Below are positions 16,085 to 24,665 of a stretch of DNA of 64,000 nucleotides, in pieces (position 1 is the stretch's first letter; every line of letters begins with the position of its first letter). The stretch spans positions 6,196,822 to 6,260,821 of the forward strand of contig NZ_KB913037.1 in assembly GCF_000384295.1 (NCBI RefSeq), given 5' to 3'. The notes beneath the pieces were generated by a model. It made no database searches. It was not told the DNA's origin and worked only from the letters and a program-made list of their open reading frames with translations. Source of the stretch: Amycolatopsis balhimycina FH 1894. Lineage in GTDB: Bacteria > Actinomycetota > Actinomycetes > Mycobacteriales > Pseudonocardiaceae. The position numbers were made by a program, and so were the translations under genes.

Positions 16085-17377
16085 TCAGTGGTGGGTGCGC
16101 AGCGGCACGTGCGGCAGCGCGAACGCCGTGACGAGGCCGAGCGCGAGCACGGGCAGCAGGGCGAGGAAGACGCCGTGCGGGCCGGTGTCGTAGGCGAAGC
16201 CGAGTGCGACCGGGCCGAGGGCCGAGCCGAGCGCGCGGGCGAGGTTGACGGCCGCGGCGACCGCGCCGCGGTCCGCGGGTGGTGCGGTGTTCTGCGTGGC
16301 CATGGCGAGGACCTGCAGGTTGAGCCCGGCGGCGAGGCCGAAGACGACCAGGCAGCCGAGGACCAGCGGCAGTTCGTCCACGGTGAGCAGGCCGAGCACC
16401 GCGAGCAGGCCGAGCGCCATGCTCAGCCGCGGTGCCCAGCGGTACGCGCCGGTGCGGGCGATGACCTTGCTCGCGATCACGGAGGAAAGCGATACGGCGA
16501 GCGTCATCGGCACCAGCCGCAGCCCGCCCTCGGCTGGCCCCGTGTCGGCCTGCAGGAAGACCGCGATGTAGTTGACCGAGCCGAGGAACGCGAACCCGGC
16601 GAGCACGCTGAGCAGCACGGACACGGTGAACGTCCGGTCGCGGAACAAGCGCGGCGGCAGCACCGGGGCGGCCGCTTTCCGCTCGGTGACGGCGAACGCG
16701 ACGGCCGAAGCCGCACCGAGGGCGATCGACCACGGCGTGAGCAGCGTGAAGCCGGTGATCGCGATGCCGAGCAGGACGACGCCGGTGAAGTCGAACGGCG
16801 CGGCTTTCCGGCGCCGCGGCAGGTCGAGGGTCTTGAGCAGGCCCACGGCGACCAGGCCGAGCGGCAGGTTGACCAGGAAGATCGACCGCCAGCCGGCCAG
16901 GCCGGTGAGCAGGCCGCCGACGACCGGGCCGGACAGCGACGCGACGGCGAAGCAGATCGAGAACCACCCGAAGTACTTCGCACCTTCGCGCGGCGTGAAC
17001 ATTTCGCCGAGCGAAGCGCCGACGGAGACGAAGAGACCACCGGAGCCCGCGCCCTGGAGGACCCGCCCGGCGATCAGCAGCCCGGCTGTCGGCGCGAGGC
17101 CGCAGGCGAGCGAACCGAGCAGGAAGACGGCGAGTGCGGCCAGGAGCACGCGTTTGCGGCCGAAGACGTCACCGAGCTTGCCGTACAGCGGCGCGGTGAC
17201 GCTGCCGGCGAGCAGGTAGGCGGTGGTGACCCAGGCGTAGGCGCCGGTGCCGCCGAATTCGGCGGCGATCCGGGGGAGCGCGGTGGCGACGACCTGGGCG
17301 TCGAGCATCGCGAGGAAGACGGACAGGAACAGGCCGAATACGGCCGTTTTGGCGCGCGAAGGCGCGATTGTTGTCAA
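16085..17377 (-). CDS. MFS transporter, DHA2 (14-helix) type
   Basis: The protein of about 430 residues has many hydrophobic segments, the first-helix signature AMLDAQVVATALPRI (a variant of LDxTIVNVALP), the loop motif GKLGDVFGRKRVL, and GPVVGGLLTGLAGWRSIFLVN of the drug-export branch. It should export a small molecule using the proton gradient. The start is unclear: TTG 17377 gives the usual short front (TTIAPSRAKTAV), while GTG 17431 adds 18 residues of atypical composition. Promoter-like boxes lie at 17572-17600. The downstream NmrA gene is likely in the same operon. Confidence 0.87.
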   Translation of the reverse strand: MTTIAPSRAKTAVFGLFLSVFLAMLDAQVVATALPRIAAEFGGTGAYAWVTTAYLLAGSVTAPLYGKLGDVFGRKRVLLAALAVFLLGSLACGLAPTAGLLIAGRVLQGAGSGGLFVSVGASLGEMFTPREGAKYFGWFSICFAVASLSGPVVGGLLTGLAGWRSIFLVNLPLGLVAVGLLKTLDLPRRRKAAPFDFTGVVLLGIAITGFTLLTPWSIALGAASAVAFAVTERKAAAPVLPPRLFRDRTFTVSVLLSVLAGFAFLGSVNYIAVFLQADTGPAEGGLRLVPMTLAVSLSSVIASKVIARTGAYRWAPRLSMALGLLAVLGLLTVDELPLVLGCLVVFGLAAGLNLQVLAMATQNTAPPADRGAVAAAVNLARALGSALGPVALGFAYDTGPHGVFLALLPVLALGLVTAFALPHVPLRTHH

Positions 17378-17571
17378 GGAATGTCCAAGTGAAGAAAAGG
17401 GGGACAGGAGAGGCGGACGTGCTTCAGGCACGTCCCGTCGAGTCGGGAAAAGGCTTCATCGTCATCCGCGGGGCGGATGCGACCTCTTCGCGCTCGGAAA
17501 CCACCTCGAATCGTCCCGCTCGCCCGGCCGAACCCGGACGGCGTCCTCACGAAGGAACACTGACGAGCATG

Positions 17572-17600
17572 ACTCTAAACAACTACATGTAAAAAGACAA
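17572..17600 (-). promoter_or_regulatory. Candidate sigma-70 promoter for the MFS/NmrA operon
   Basis: On the minus strand, TTGTCT (17600-17595) and TAGAGT (17577-17572) are separated by exactly 17 bases within an unusually A+T-rich island. Both boxes fit the principal sigma factor. The start of transcription would be near 17565, leaving a leader of about 190 bases to the likely start codon. Confidence 0.45.
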
Positions 17601-17633
17601 GCACTTCTCGGAGGGTCTCAGCCCGGATGGGGC

Positions 17634-18161
17634 TCAGTGCAGGCGGGTGACCTGGTCGTTGTCCCGCCGTCGCTCGCCCAGCTCGTCCGGGAACACCCAC
17701 TTCTTGAAGCCCCAGAAGCGGAAGAACATCGCCAGCAGCATGCCGATGATCGAGCCGCTCGCGAAGTCCGCGATCTCCTGGACCAGGAACGTCACGTGCG
17801 GGACCTCGAGGTCGAGCACGTACCGCGAGATGATCAGGGGGACCAGGTTGACGCCCACCGCGATGCCGCTGATGACGAAGAACAGCGCGGCTTCGTGGTG
17901 CCGCTCGCGCCCGCCGCGGGTCCGGAAGGACCACTCGCGGTTGAGGATGTAGGACACGATGGTCGCGACGATGATCGCGATCGCCTTCGCCGTCGTCGGT
18001 TTCGGCTCCAGCACCGTCAGCTTCAGCGTGTACCAGACGCCGTTGTCGACCAGGAACGTCGTGCCGCCCACGATCGCGAACTTCAGCAGCTCCCGGTGCT
18101 TGATCAGCACCGAACGCAGTGGTTCCGGCGTGCGTTTGAGCACGGTTTCCACAACGGTCAC
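17634..18161 (-). CDS. GtrA family membrane protein (first of two)
   Basis: The 175-residue protein has four membrane helices and the GtrA signature LLKFAIVGGTTFLVDNGVWY near the front and YILNREWSFRTRGGRER before the third helix, ending in FRFWGFKKWVFPDE. GtrA proteins are thought to move lipid-linked sugars across the membrane or assist membrane glycosyltransferases. It is clearly a paralogue of the next gene upstream (18200-18709), with long shared stretches. A GtrA-like protein (Rv3277) sits at the same place in Mycobacterium tuberculosis. GTG start at 18161. Confidence 0.9.
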   Translation of the reverse strand: MTVVETVLKRTPEPLRSVLIKHRELLKFAIVGGTTFLVDNGVWYTLKLTVLEPKPTTAKAIAIIVATIVSYILNREWSFRTRGGRERHHEAALFFVISGIAVGVNLVPLIISRYVLDLEVPHVTFLVQEIADFASGSIIGMLLAMFFRFWGFKKWVFPDELGERRRDNDQVTRLH

Positions 18162-18199
18162 ACCAGGCAGTCTAGGAGAGCGCCGGGGTGCCCAGCGGC

Positions 18200-18709
18200 T
18201 CAGGCGGCCTTGCTGTCGTGAATGTCCGGATCTTCCGCGGCCTCGGCCGGCACCGCGCGCGGGCGGCCGTCCTCCTCCGGGAACACCCATTTCTTGAAGG
18301 CCCACCACCGGAACGCCGTGCCCAGCAGCGTGCCGATGATGATTCCGCTGACGAAGTCGGCCACTTCGACGCCGAACGGCGACAGCCGCGGTGTCTGCAG
18401 GTCCAGCACGTACCGCGAGAACCACTGCGGCAGCGCGTTCAGGCCCAGCGCGACGCCGCTGAGGACGAAGAACAGCGCGGCCTCGTGCGCCCGCTCCCGG
18501 CCGCCGCGGGTGCGGAACGACCACTCGCGGTTGGCGACGTAGGAGAAGATCGTCGCCACGAGGACGCCGACGATCAGCGCCGTCACCGGGTGGGTCCGCA
18601 GCACGGTGAACTTCAGGCTGTAGTTCACGGACATCGTGATCACGAAGCTGATCCCGCCGACGACGGCGAAGCGGAGGAGCTCGCGGTGCTTCTTCAGCAG
18701 TTCGCGCAC
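18200..18709 (-). CDS. GtrA family membrane protein (second of two)
   Basis: The protein is about 169 residues with four membrane helices and the same framework as its neighbour: RELLRFAVVGGISFVI, VANREWSFRTRGGRERAHE, SRYVLDL and FRWWAFKKWVFPEE. The GTG at 18709 leaves a 10-base gap after the sigma-factor gene. An in-frame GTG at 18775 would add 22 residues and overlap that gene by 56 bases. It is probably co-transcribed with the large sigma-like gene and the other GtrA gene. A sugar-lipid translocation role is inferred from the family. Confidence 0.87.
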   Translation of the reverse strand: MRELLKKHRELLRFAVVGGISFVITMSVNYSLKFTVLRTHPVTALIVGVLVATIFSYVANREWSFRTRGGRERAHEAALFFVLSGVALGLNALPQWFSRYVLDLQTPRLSPFGVEVADFVSGIIIGTLLGTAFRWWAFKKWVFPEEDGRPRAVPAEAAEDPDIHDSKAA

Positions 18710-18719
18710 CGCGCGGACG

Positions 18720-20924
18720 CTACCCCGTCGACCAGCCGAAAGCCTTTTCGGGGGTGACGGTCGGTGGTTTGTCACCCGGTTTTCCGGTCGGGCGCGGCGG
18801 GGCGCTGGTCGTTGTCGAGGACACCGGCGGCTCGGTCGGCGGCTCGGGTTTCGTCGTCGCCGGCGGGGTCGGGGACGGCTTGGACGGCGCCGGCTTCGAA
18901 GGTTTCGTCGGTGCCGTCGACGTCGTGGGCGAAGGCGTGGTCGTCGGCACCGGGTCGTGGTCGCACCAGTGGCGCCAGCAGCCGAAGTTCACCGTCACCG
19001 GCGGTGCCGACGCCCGGCCGAGCCGGGCGGTGATCGTCACGCGGCCGTCGTCCGGCCTGCCGTCCAGCCGCACCCACAGGTTGACGTGCTGGCCGGGCGC
19101 CAGCGTGCCACGCGTCGTGCAGCTCGCGCCGCCGCCGGCCGGCGTGCACGGGAAGCCGCGCAGGCTCCACCACTGCCACAGCGGGTGGTCGAAGGTGACC
19201 GTGACCGGCTTGGTCGTCTCGCCGGTGTTGCGGACCCGCACGTAGACCAGGGGGTGGCGGGTCCAGGGGAACGCCGAGAGCCCGTCGCCCACGGCTTCCA
19301 GGGCCACCGCGTCCGGCGGCTGCTTCACGGTGACCTTGACGCTCACCGCGACGTTGATCTGCACACCGGCGGTGACCGACCCGGTGACCGTGCCGCCTTC
19401 AGCGTCCTCGTCGGCCTGGAGCCGGAAGTTCAGCGTCGCACTCTGACCGGGCTGCAAGCCGGTGCCCGTCTTGCACGTGATCGTGCCCTCGCCGCCCGGG
19501 CAGTTCACCGAGATCGGGCCGGGGGCCTGGGCGAACGCCATCGGCGCGCTGCCCCCGCCCGTGTCGATCGCGCGCACGCCCCGCGGGAGGTTCAGCGCGA
19601 CGGCCACCGGGTCGGACGGGCTGCCGCCGTCGTTGCGCACCGTGACCGGCAGGGTCATCGCGGTGCCGGGGCTGAGCTCGACGCCGCCCGGCGGGGTCGT
19701 CGCGGACATCGACGGCGGTACCGGCGCGGGCGGTGCCGGGACCGGCGCCTGCGGCGGTGCCGGCGGCACGACGGGTGGCGGCGCGGGTGCGACGGAAGGA
19801 GTCGCCGGCGGCGCCGGCGGCTGAACCGGCTGAACCGGCGGAGGCGCGACGGGCACGACCGGAGCGGGCGGCTGCGGCTTCGGTGCGGGTGGCTGGACCG
19901 GCTGGACGGGCGGTGGCACCTGGGCGGCGGCCGGGATCTGCTGCGTCCCGCCGCCGGCGGCGAGCGCGATGACGACGGCCGCGACGACCGCCACGCCGGA
20001 GGCGGCGACCCCGGCGAACTGGCGGGGGCCGGCGGCCGCGGCACCCGCGGCGGCCTTGCCCCCGGCCGCCGCGGCGGCGACGGACGCGCCCGCGGTGGCC
20101 GCGCTCGCCTTCGCGGCACCGATGGTGGCGAGGTAACCCAGCGCCGCGCCGCCCAGGACGATCGGGGCGATGATCGCGTGCAGCCCGCCGTTGACGTCGG
20201 CGAGCTCCGCCGCGAGGGCCCGGCAGTTCTCGCACTCGTCGAGGTGGCTTTCGACCTGGGCGCGTTCGCGTTTGGACAGTCCGTCGCGGGTCCACGCGCC
20301 GAGCCGCTCGGCGCAGGCGCGGCAGCGTTCCCCGGCGTTTTCCTGCAGGTGGACCTGCAGGTACGCCTGGCGGAGCCCTTCGCGGGCGCGGTAGGCGAGC
20401 GCGGAGACGCCGTTCGCGGTCAGGCCCAGCAGCGGTGCGACCTCGGCCGGGCTCTGCTGCTCGATCTCGGTGTGCCAGAGCACCGCCTGCCAGCGTTCCG
20501 GCAGCCGCGCGAACGCCCTGGCGGCCATCGTCCGCTCCAGCCCGGCGACGGCGGTGTCGGAGAACTGCACGGTCAGCGCCTCGGCCGCGGCCCCGCCGAC
20601 CTCGGTCATGTCCTCGTTGAGGTCGACCCGGCGCTCCTTGCGGGTGCGGTCGTACGCCGTGTGACGCAGCGCGGTCAGCAAGTACGCCCGGAAGGCGGAC
20701 TCCGGTCCCTTGCCGCCACGGAGAGTGTCGAGCACCTTGGCGAACGCCTCGGACACGAGATCGTCGGCTTCGGAGCTCGAGCGGGCCAGCTGACGGGCCA
20801 GATTGTGGGCCGCGCCGGTGTGCCGTTCGTAGAGCGTCCCGTACGACGCGATCTCCCCGGAACGAACCTCCGCGATCAGCTCGGCGTCACTCTTTCCGCT
20901 GAGATCGGCGGGAACGGTGGACAC
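18720..20924 (-). CDS. Single-chain ECF-type sigma factor fused to zinc-finger, membrane and outer domains
   Basis: The 734-residue protein starts as an ECF sigma factor: sigma2 region about 14-85 (LYERHTGAAHNLARQLARSS, AFRAYLLTALRHTAYDR) and sigma4 about 130-195 (LPERWQAVLWHTEIEQQSPA). It continues with a zinc-finger segment like that of anti-sigma factors (CRAC near 206, HLDECENCR near 232), an alanine-rich stretch and one membrane helix (about 300-325). Then follow about 100 residues of proline-rich linker, outer beta-type domains (430-640) and a Ser/Thr/Pro-rich tail. Sigma factor, regulator and sensor thus share one chain anchored in the membrane. Fused ECF groups of this kind are known in actinobacteria. 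Two GtrA genes follow. Confidence 0.88.
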   Translation of the reverse strand: MSTVPADLSGKSDAELIAEVRSGEIASYGTLYERHTGAAHNLARQLARSSSEADDLVSEAFAKVLDTLRGGKGPESAFRAYLLTALRHTAYDRTRKERRVDLNEDMTEVGGAAAEALTVQFSDTAVAGLERTMAARAFARLPERWQAVLWHTEIEQQSPAEVAPLLGLTANGVSALAYRAREGLRQAYLQVHLQENAGERCRACAERLGAWTRDGLSKRERAQVESHLDECENCRALAAELADVNGGLHAIIAPIVLGGAALGYLATIGAAKASAATAGASVAAAAAGGKAAAGAAAAGPRQFAGVAASGVAVVAAVVIALAAGGGTQQIPAAAQVPPPVQPVQPPAPKPQPPAPVVPVAPPPVQPVQPPAPPATPSVAPAPPPVVPPAPPQAPVPAPPAPVPPSMSATTPPGGVELSPGTAMTLPVTVRNDGGSPSDPVAVALNLPRGVRAIDTGGGSAPMAFAQAPGPISVNCPGGEGTITCKTGTGLQPGQSATLNFRLQADEDAEGGTVTGSVTAGVQINVAVSVKVTVKQPPDAVALEAVGDGLSAFPWTRHPLVYVRVRNTGETTKPVTVTFDHPLWQWWSLRGFPCTPAGGGASCTTRGTLAPGQHVNLWVRLDGRPDDGRVTITARLGRASAPPVTVNFGCWRHWCDHDPVPTTTPSPTTSTAPTKPSKPAPSKPSPTPPATTKPEPPTEPPVSSTTTSAPPRPTGKPGDKPPTVTPEKAFGWSTG

Positions 20925-21194
20925 GGCACTCCTCGGTCGGCTAGGGGCCCCGACCAGCCATAACAGGTGATCCGGGGCGCCAGGCCAGTGTGACTGACCC
21001 GCCCCGTGTGGTCACGTCGTGGTCGGCGTGTTGACTCCGACGGCGGAGCAAAATCACCCACCTCCGGGTTGCGCCGGGGAAAAGCTTTGCGACAAAAACT
21101 GGTCAGTACGCGTCACGGCGTCCGCCGGGACACGTCCTCACCGTGAAGAACCCAGCAAGATCGACACGGACCGGACGAAAGGGGCGGGTGGCCA

Positions 21195-22043
21195 GTGGAC
21201 GTTCCGGCTACGCGGTCCGGCCCCGAGGACGTCCCACGCGCCGCCCAGGCCGAGCGTGACCGTTCCCTGCGCGCGCTGCGGGCGCGCTGGCGCACGGCCA
21301 GCCTGGCCGCCGGCTGGCGCTTCCCCAGCGACTGGGCCCTCCCCGAGGTCGACGCCGTCTGCGCGGCCGTGATGACCAAGGGCCGCGTCGAGGCCGCCGA
21401 AACCGCGCTCGCCGGGCTGGCCAGGGCACGGGCGGCGGCCGGCGCGGGGCTCGCGGAGACCCTCGCCGACCTCGCCGCGCTGCACGCCGTGCTCGGCCAC
21501 CGCGGCGAAGGCTTCATCGTGCCGGACGTCGACGCCACGCCGGCGCGGCTGCTCCGGACCACCGCACTGGCCTGGGCGGACGTCGCCACCGACCAGCTCG
21601 TGCACACCGAGGTCACCGACTCGCTGACCGGCCTGCCGACGGCGGCCTACCTGCGGACCCGGCTCGTGGAGGTCTACCGCGCCGCCGCCGCGGGCGAGCG
21701 GCCGGCGGCCGACGACCACGTGCTGCTCGTCGTCTCGCTCGACCTCAGCGCCGTCGCCGGGTTCCCGCGGCTGACCGGGATGATCCTGGTCGCGGACGCG
21801 CTGCGGGCGGTGTTCGACAGCGGGCAGAGCGTCGCTTCGCTCGGGCCGTCCGTCGTCGCGGCCCTGGTCCCGAAGGACGAGCGCGTCGCTTCGCACGGCG
21901 TCGCGCTGCGAAGGGCGTTGCACGAGCGGCTTTCGGTCGACGCACAGCTCGCGGACGCCGGCCGGCCCCGCGTGTCGGCGGTGCGGCTGCCCGCCACCCA
22001 CGAGCTGGCGTGCGACCTGCTGGCCCACCTCGCGCGGGCCTAG
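21195..22043 (+). CDS. Degenerate GGDEF-domain protein
   Basis: The 282-residue soluble protein has a helical front half and a C-terminal part beginning TDSLTGLPTAAYLRTRL, the standard opening of GGDEF diguanylate cyclase domains, followed by VVSLDLSAV at the metal-binding strand. Where the GGDEF signature should be, it reads SLGPSVVAALVPKD, so it should not make cyclic di-GMP. It may bind a nucleotide or serve as a structural partner. GTG start at 21195 behind GGGGCGGGTGG. It is divergent from the large sigma-factor gene, with 270 bases between them. Confidence 0.75.
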   Translation: MDVPATRSGPEDVPRAAQAERDRSLRALRARWRTASLAAGWRFPSDWALPEVDAVCAAVMTKGRVEAAETALAGLARARAAAGAGLAETLADLAALHAVLGHRGEGFIVPDVDATPARLLRTTALAWADVATDQLVHTEVTDSLTGLPTAAYLRTRLVEVYRAAAAGERPAADDHVLLVVSLDLSAVAGFPRLTGMILVADALRAVFDSGQSVASLGPSVVAALVPKDERVASHGVALRRALHERLSVDAQLADAGRPRVSAVRLPATHELACDLLAHLARA

Positions 22044-22114
22044 AACACGCGAAAAGTTCGGTTCCGCCCGGACCCTTCCGACCGGGACCGGGCCGGTCAT
22101 GATTTCCTGGTGCG

Positions 22115-23464
22115 GTGACCCGGACCGTATCCACCGACGTCGACGGCTCAGTCGCGGCCAGATCCCAGCACCGGCTGGCCCTGCGGAAGTCACTCGCCCG
22201 GCTGTCCGTCCGCCCGCGGTCGATCCTGATCCTGTCGGTGATCCCGCTGGTCGCGATCGGGTACGGCATCTACGGCTGGCAGCACGACTGGGTGCTCGGC
22301 GTCGACAGCGCGGTCTATCGCGCCGGCGCCCTGACGCTGCTGCACGGCGACTCCCTCTACGACGCCAACACGCTGCCCAGTGAGCCGTGGTGGGCGCTGC
22401 TGCCGTTCACCTACCCGCCGACGGCCGCGCTGATGTTCATCCCCCTGGCCGCGTTCCCGACGCAGATCTCCTGGGGCCTGATCACCGCCGTCTCGCTGGG
22501 GGCGATGGCGCTGTCGATCCGGATCGCGATCGGCGCGCTGCCCCGCCCGGCCGCGGACGGACCGCGCTGGTGGGCCTCGCCCGCCCGCTCGACCATCGTG
22601 TTCTTCCTGGTCTTCCTCGCCCTCGAGCCGGTGTGGCGGACGATCTTCCTCGGCCAGATCAACCTGATCCTGATGGCCATGATCCTGCTGGACATGCTGG
22701 TCATCGGCGCCCGCGGCAGTCGCTGGGGCGGCGTGCTGGTCGGCGTCGCGGCGGCGATCAAGCTGACGCCGCTGGTGTTCCTCGGCCACCTGTTCATCAC
22801 CGGCCGCCGCATGGACGCCATCCGCGGGTTCGCGACGTTCGTGCTGCTCCAGGGCCTGATGTTCCTGATCAACTCGCACGACGCGGCCAAGTACTGGACC
22901 GTGACGCTGCCGGACACCGGCCGGATCGGGCCGGTGCACTGGGCGGGCAACCAGTCGCTGAACGCGCTGATGAACCGGGCCACCGACCTCGCGCCGTGGG
23001 CATCGAAGGCGGCGATGGGCATCGGCTTCCTGCTGGCGATCCCGGCGCTGTGGCTGCTGATGCGCTTCCACCGGAAGGGCCAGGCGCTGGCCGCGTTGCT
23101 GGTCACGGCGTTCTGGACGCTGCTGATCTCGCCGATCTCGTGGACCCACCACTGGGTGTGGGTGATCCCGCTGATCGTGCTGCTGGTCTCGCGGCTGCCG
23201 AAGACCACCCCGAAGACGGCGTGGAAGCGCTGGGTCGGGACCGGCCTGGTGGGGTTCGTGTTCGTCAGCTGCGTGCTGCTGATCCTGCCGAACGGCCGCA
23301 ACGTCGAGCTGCACTGGAAGGTGTGGCAGAACATCCTGGGGGACGCCTACATCCTGATGCCGGTCGTGCTGGCCGCGGCGCTGATCCTGCGCTGGGGGCT
23401 GCAGCGGCGGGCCAGGAAGAAGGCCGCTCCGGACGAGCATGTCGACGTCGCGACCGGCGTCTGA
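22115..23464 (+). CDS. GT87/DUF2029 membrane glycosyltransferase (first of pair)
   Basis: The 449-residue polytopic protein has about ten membrane helices and the early acidic loop VDSAVYRAGALTLLHGDSLY, where GT87 enzymes carry their catalytic aspartate. Later it has FTYPPTAALMF, GQINLILMAMILLD, AAAIKLTPLVFLGH and ISPISWTHHWVW. GT87 members add alpha-1,2-linked mannose from polyprenyl-phosphate mannose to outer glycans such as lipomannan. GTG start at 22115 with a weak ribosome site. The next gene is a close paralogue whose start lies inside this gene's end. Confidence 0.9.
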   Translation: MTRTVSTDVDGSVAARSQHRLALRKSLARLSVRPRSILILSVIPLVAIGYGIYGWQHDWVLGVDSAVYRAGALTLLHGDSLYDANTLPSEPWWALLPFTYPPTAALMFIPLAAFPTQISWGLITAVSLGAMALSIRIAIGALPRPAADGPRWWASPARSTIVFFLVFLALEPVWRTIFLGQINLILMAMILLDMLVIGARGSRWGGVLVGVAAAIKLTPLVFLGHLFITGRRMDAIRGFATFVLLQGLMFLINSHDAAKYWTVTLPDTGRIGPVHWAGNQSLNALMNRATDLAPWASKAAMGIGFLLAIPALWLLMRFHRKGQALAALLVTAFWTLLISPISWTHHWVWVIPLIVLLVSRLPKTTPKTAWKRWVGTGLVGFVFVSCVLLILPNGRNVELHWKVWQNILGDAYILMPVVLAAALILRWGLQRRARKKAAPDEHVDVATGV

Positions 23465-24653
23465 GGCGCGCACCGGCCGTCTCCTCGCCGGGGCTCTCGC
23501 GCTTCTCGTTTTCGCCCTCGGCGTCGTCGTCTGGCTGGCCGGCTGGCACGTGGGCGCGGACAGCGCCGTGTACCGCGCGGGGGCGCTGACCCTGCTGCAC
23601 GGCGACCCGCTCTACACGCGGGACGTGCTGACCGCGCTGCCGGGCTGGGTGCGCCTGCCGTTCACCTACACCCCGGCCGCCGCGCCGCTGTTCCTGCCGC
23701 TCGCCCTGGTGCCGTCGGGCCTGGTCTGGGGCGTGATCGCGGTTTTGTCGGTGGTCGCCGTTATGGTCGTGATCACGGTGGTTTCGTCGTCGCCGGGGCG
23801 CTCACTCGCTTGGTGGGCGCTGCCGGCGGGAACGGCCGCCGCGCTGGCGCTGGAACCGGTGTGGAAGACGCTGTTCCTGGGCCAGATCAACTTGATACTG
23901 ATGGCGTTCGTGGTGCTGGACGTCCTGGTGCTGTCGGCCAGGCGGTCGCGGTTCGCGGGTGTGCTGATCGGCGTGGCGGCGGCGATCAAGCTGACCCCGC
24001 TGATCTTCGTGCCGCACCTGTTCTTCACCGGCCGGTGGAAGGACGGGCTGCGCGCGGTGGGCACGTTCGTGGCACTCGAAGCGGTGATGTTCGCGGTCAT
24101 CCCGGTCGACGCGGCGCGGTTCTGGCGGGATTCGGCGACCGACCCGAGCCGGGTCGGGTCGGTGCACTGGATCTTCAACCAGTCGCTCAACGGGCTGGTC
24201 AACCGGGCTTCGGCGCTGGCCCCCTGGTCGCTGGCGGTGGCGGCCGGGGTGGCGGCGATGCTCGCCGTACCCGCGGTGTGGCTGGTGGTGCGGCTGCACC
24301 GGCGCGGTGAGAACGCGGCCGCGTTGCTCGTGACGGCGTTCTACGGGCTGCTGCTGTCGCCCGTGTCGTGGTCGCACCACTGGGTCTGGTGCGTGCCCTT
24401 GATCGCGCTGCTGGTGGTCAAGGCGCGGTGGTGGGCCGCGGCGGCGGTCGCGGTGCTGTTCGCCTCGCAGATCGTGATGCTCGTGCCCAACGGCGGGGAC
24501 GCGGAGTTCGGCTGGGGCCTGGGCTGGTCGGTCCTGGGCAACCTCTACGTGCTCGCCGCGGCGCTCGCGATCCTCGGGCTGGCGCTGCGGGAACTGCGGA
24601 TGTCGCGGCGGTCCGCGCAGGTCGCCGCCGTCGCGCCCGGTCTCGCGCAGTAG
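23439..24653 (+). CDS. GT87/DUF2029 membrane glycosyltransferase (second of pair)
   Basis: The 404-residue paralogue of the preceding gene overlaps it by 26 bases. It repeats the same landmarks in the same order: ADSAVYRAGALTLLHGDPLY, FTYTPAAAPLFLPL, GQINLILMAFVVLDVLV, AAAIKLTPLIFVPHLFFTG, FNQSLNGLVNRAS and LSPVSWSHHWVW. It should also transfer mannose or another sugar from a polyprenyl carrier outside the membrane. The pair looks like a tandem duplication followed by divergence. It ends 12 bases before purK, so the genes may share a transcript. Confidence 0.9.
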   Translation: MSTSRPASEARTGRLLAGALALLVFALGVVVWLAGWHVGADSAVYRAGALTLLHGDPLYTRDVLTALPGWVRLPFTYTPAAAPLFLPLALVPSGLVWGVIAVLSVVAVMVVITVVSSSPGRSLAWWALPAGTAAALALEPVWKTLFLGQINLILMAFVVLDVLVLSARRSRFAGVLIGVAAAIKLTPLIFVPHLFFTGRWKDGLRAVGTFVALEAVMFAVIPVDAARFWRDSATDPSRVGSVHWIFNQSLNGLVNRASALAPWSLAVAAGVAAMLAVPAVWLVVRLHRRGENAAALLVTAFYGLLLSPVSWSHHWVWCVPLIALLVVKARWWAAAAVAVLFASQIVMLVPNGGDAEFGWGLGWSVLGNLYVLAAALAILGLALRELRMSRRSAQVAAVAPGLAQ

Positions 24654-24665
24654 CCTGAGGCCACC

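Noticed and set aside
18636..20963. A 775-codon open frame opposite the sigma-factor fusion gene
   Set aside because: It is an antisense shadow of a strongly biased gene. The other strand gives sigma2, sigma4, zinc-finger and membrane segments in order.
20925..21194. A promoter TTGACT at 21031 for the GGDEF-like gene
   Set aside because: No acceptable -10 box lies at 16-18 bases from it, so I do not call it.
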